This document shows, piece after piece, positions 63,706 to 64,000 of a stretch of DNA of 64,000 bases. This DNA is from Caulifigura coniformis. GTDB taxonomy: Bacteria > Planctomycetota > Planctomycetia > Planctomycetales > Planctomycetaceae. The position numbers and the translations under genes are program-made. The stretch spans positions 5,530,314 through 5,594,313 of the forward strand of contig NZ_CP036271.1 in assembly GCF_007745175.1 (NCBI RefSeq). Reading direction: 5' to 3'. How positions within the stretch are numbered: position 1 is the stretch's first letter; every line of letters begins with the position of its first letter. The notes under the pieces are model-generated. The model searched no databases. It was not told the DNA's origin and was given only the letters and a program-made list of their open reading frames with translations.

Positions 63706-64000
63706 CGGACACTCCTTCACTCAGAAATGGCCCAAACGCAGAGAACTCCCGGCCGGTTAGCCATCCGGCGGCAGTGATACGCCGGTTAAGAGAACAGCTG
63801 TGCCTGTCCTACCAGGCTTCAGTAAGACACTGGTCAGACCGACAGGCCCGTTTCTTCAGCAATTGAAGATCGGAATGATCCGTAAGCGATTGAACCGAAC
63901 CATCCGCAACGAGAACGTTGACATGTCCCGGATGGGACGACTTCAAGGGACGGTTCGGTGTGCTCGAGAAGCAACCCGGCGCGAGGTTGACTTGCTTGAC
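63706..64000. other. Region at right edge without recognised gene
   Basis: I see no gene in the last 295 bases; it should include the promoter of the secreted-protein gene. ACCGAACCATCC at 63,894 and GGACGGTTCGGT at 63,948 form an imperfect inverted repeat (one mismatch) with a 42-base spacer. Confidence 0.4.

Noticed and set aside
63894-63959. Imperfect 12-base inverted repeat near the right edge
   Set aside because: The 42-base spacer and single mismatch make it weak; nothing next to it supports a site.
1-64000. CRISPR array, insertion sequence or prophage
   Set aside because: No regularly spaced repeats, transposase, integrase or phage structural genes were seen.

Overview
The window looks like chromosomal DNA of a planctomycete (Planctomycetota, Planctomycetaceae-like). 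The case rests on GC-rich coding sequence plus a set of families that are diagnostic together: two DUF1559 proteins with prepilin-type N-termini, two DUF1501 proteins, tandem secreted sulfatases, an ECF sigma factor followed directly by a serine/threonine kinase, two MJ0042-type zinc-ribbon membrane proteins, a ResB-CcsA fusion and a MoxR/DUF58/VWA (Bat) operon. I saw no insertion sequence, prophage, plasmid function or CRISPR array. All identifications come from reading the translations; no search was run.

Layout. 1-13,160: the tail of an ATP-grasp protein, a small HHE-like protein, a thioredoxin, a zinc-ribbon membrane protein, an ABC-2 permease without its ATPase, leucyl aminopeptidase, a lipoprotein with an internal duplication, the cytochrome c assembly fusion and a DUF1501 protein. 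13,200-22,400 (minus strand): an adenylate-kinase-like protein, then rng-rplU-rpsD closed by an intrinsic terminator, then ptsI-ptsH-ptsN-hpf, a phosphotransfer chain with no sugar permease in the window. 22,866: tRNA-Val(TAC). 23,000-34,260: serine acetyltransferase, two DUF1559 units (one with a lipoprotein behind a terminator, one with a His-rich membrane protein), a DUF188 protein, an NTF2-like secreted protein, a Gly-rich TPR protein and a membrane kinase.

34,268-41,700: a second DUF1501 protein, then about 1 kb of non-coding DNA with two diverged copies of a repeat that conserves a hairpin, a second zinc-ribbon protein, an aminotransferase/methyltransferase pair and small envelope proteins. 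41,717-48,017 (minus): a heavy-metal RND efflux cluster with CzcA-like pump, CzcB-like adaptor, an 81-residue Cys-containing membrane protein and two His/Cys-rich exported proteins, but no outer-membrane channel. 48,716-52,119: two tandem sulfatases, each followed by a hairpin. 52,210-58,582: a tightly packed Bat operon with overlapping start and stop codons, followed by a CPA2-type antiporter. 60,286-63,122: ECF sigma factor and a kinase whose extracytoplasmic part looks like PEGA plus a degenerate formylglycine-generating-enzyme fold. A secreted protein gene overlaps the kinase 3' end on the other strand.

Nothing here is clearly a new defence or mobile system. The items most worth follow-up are the duplicated hairpin element at 35,856-36,492, the kinase with a degenerate FGE-like sensor, the metal-efflux cluster with its easily missed small gene, and an HPr whose active-site motif lacks the usual arginine.
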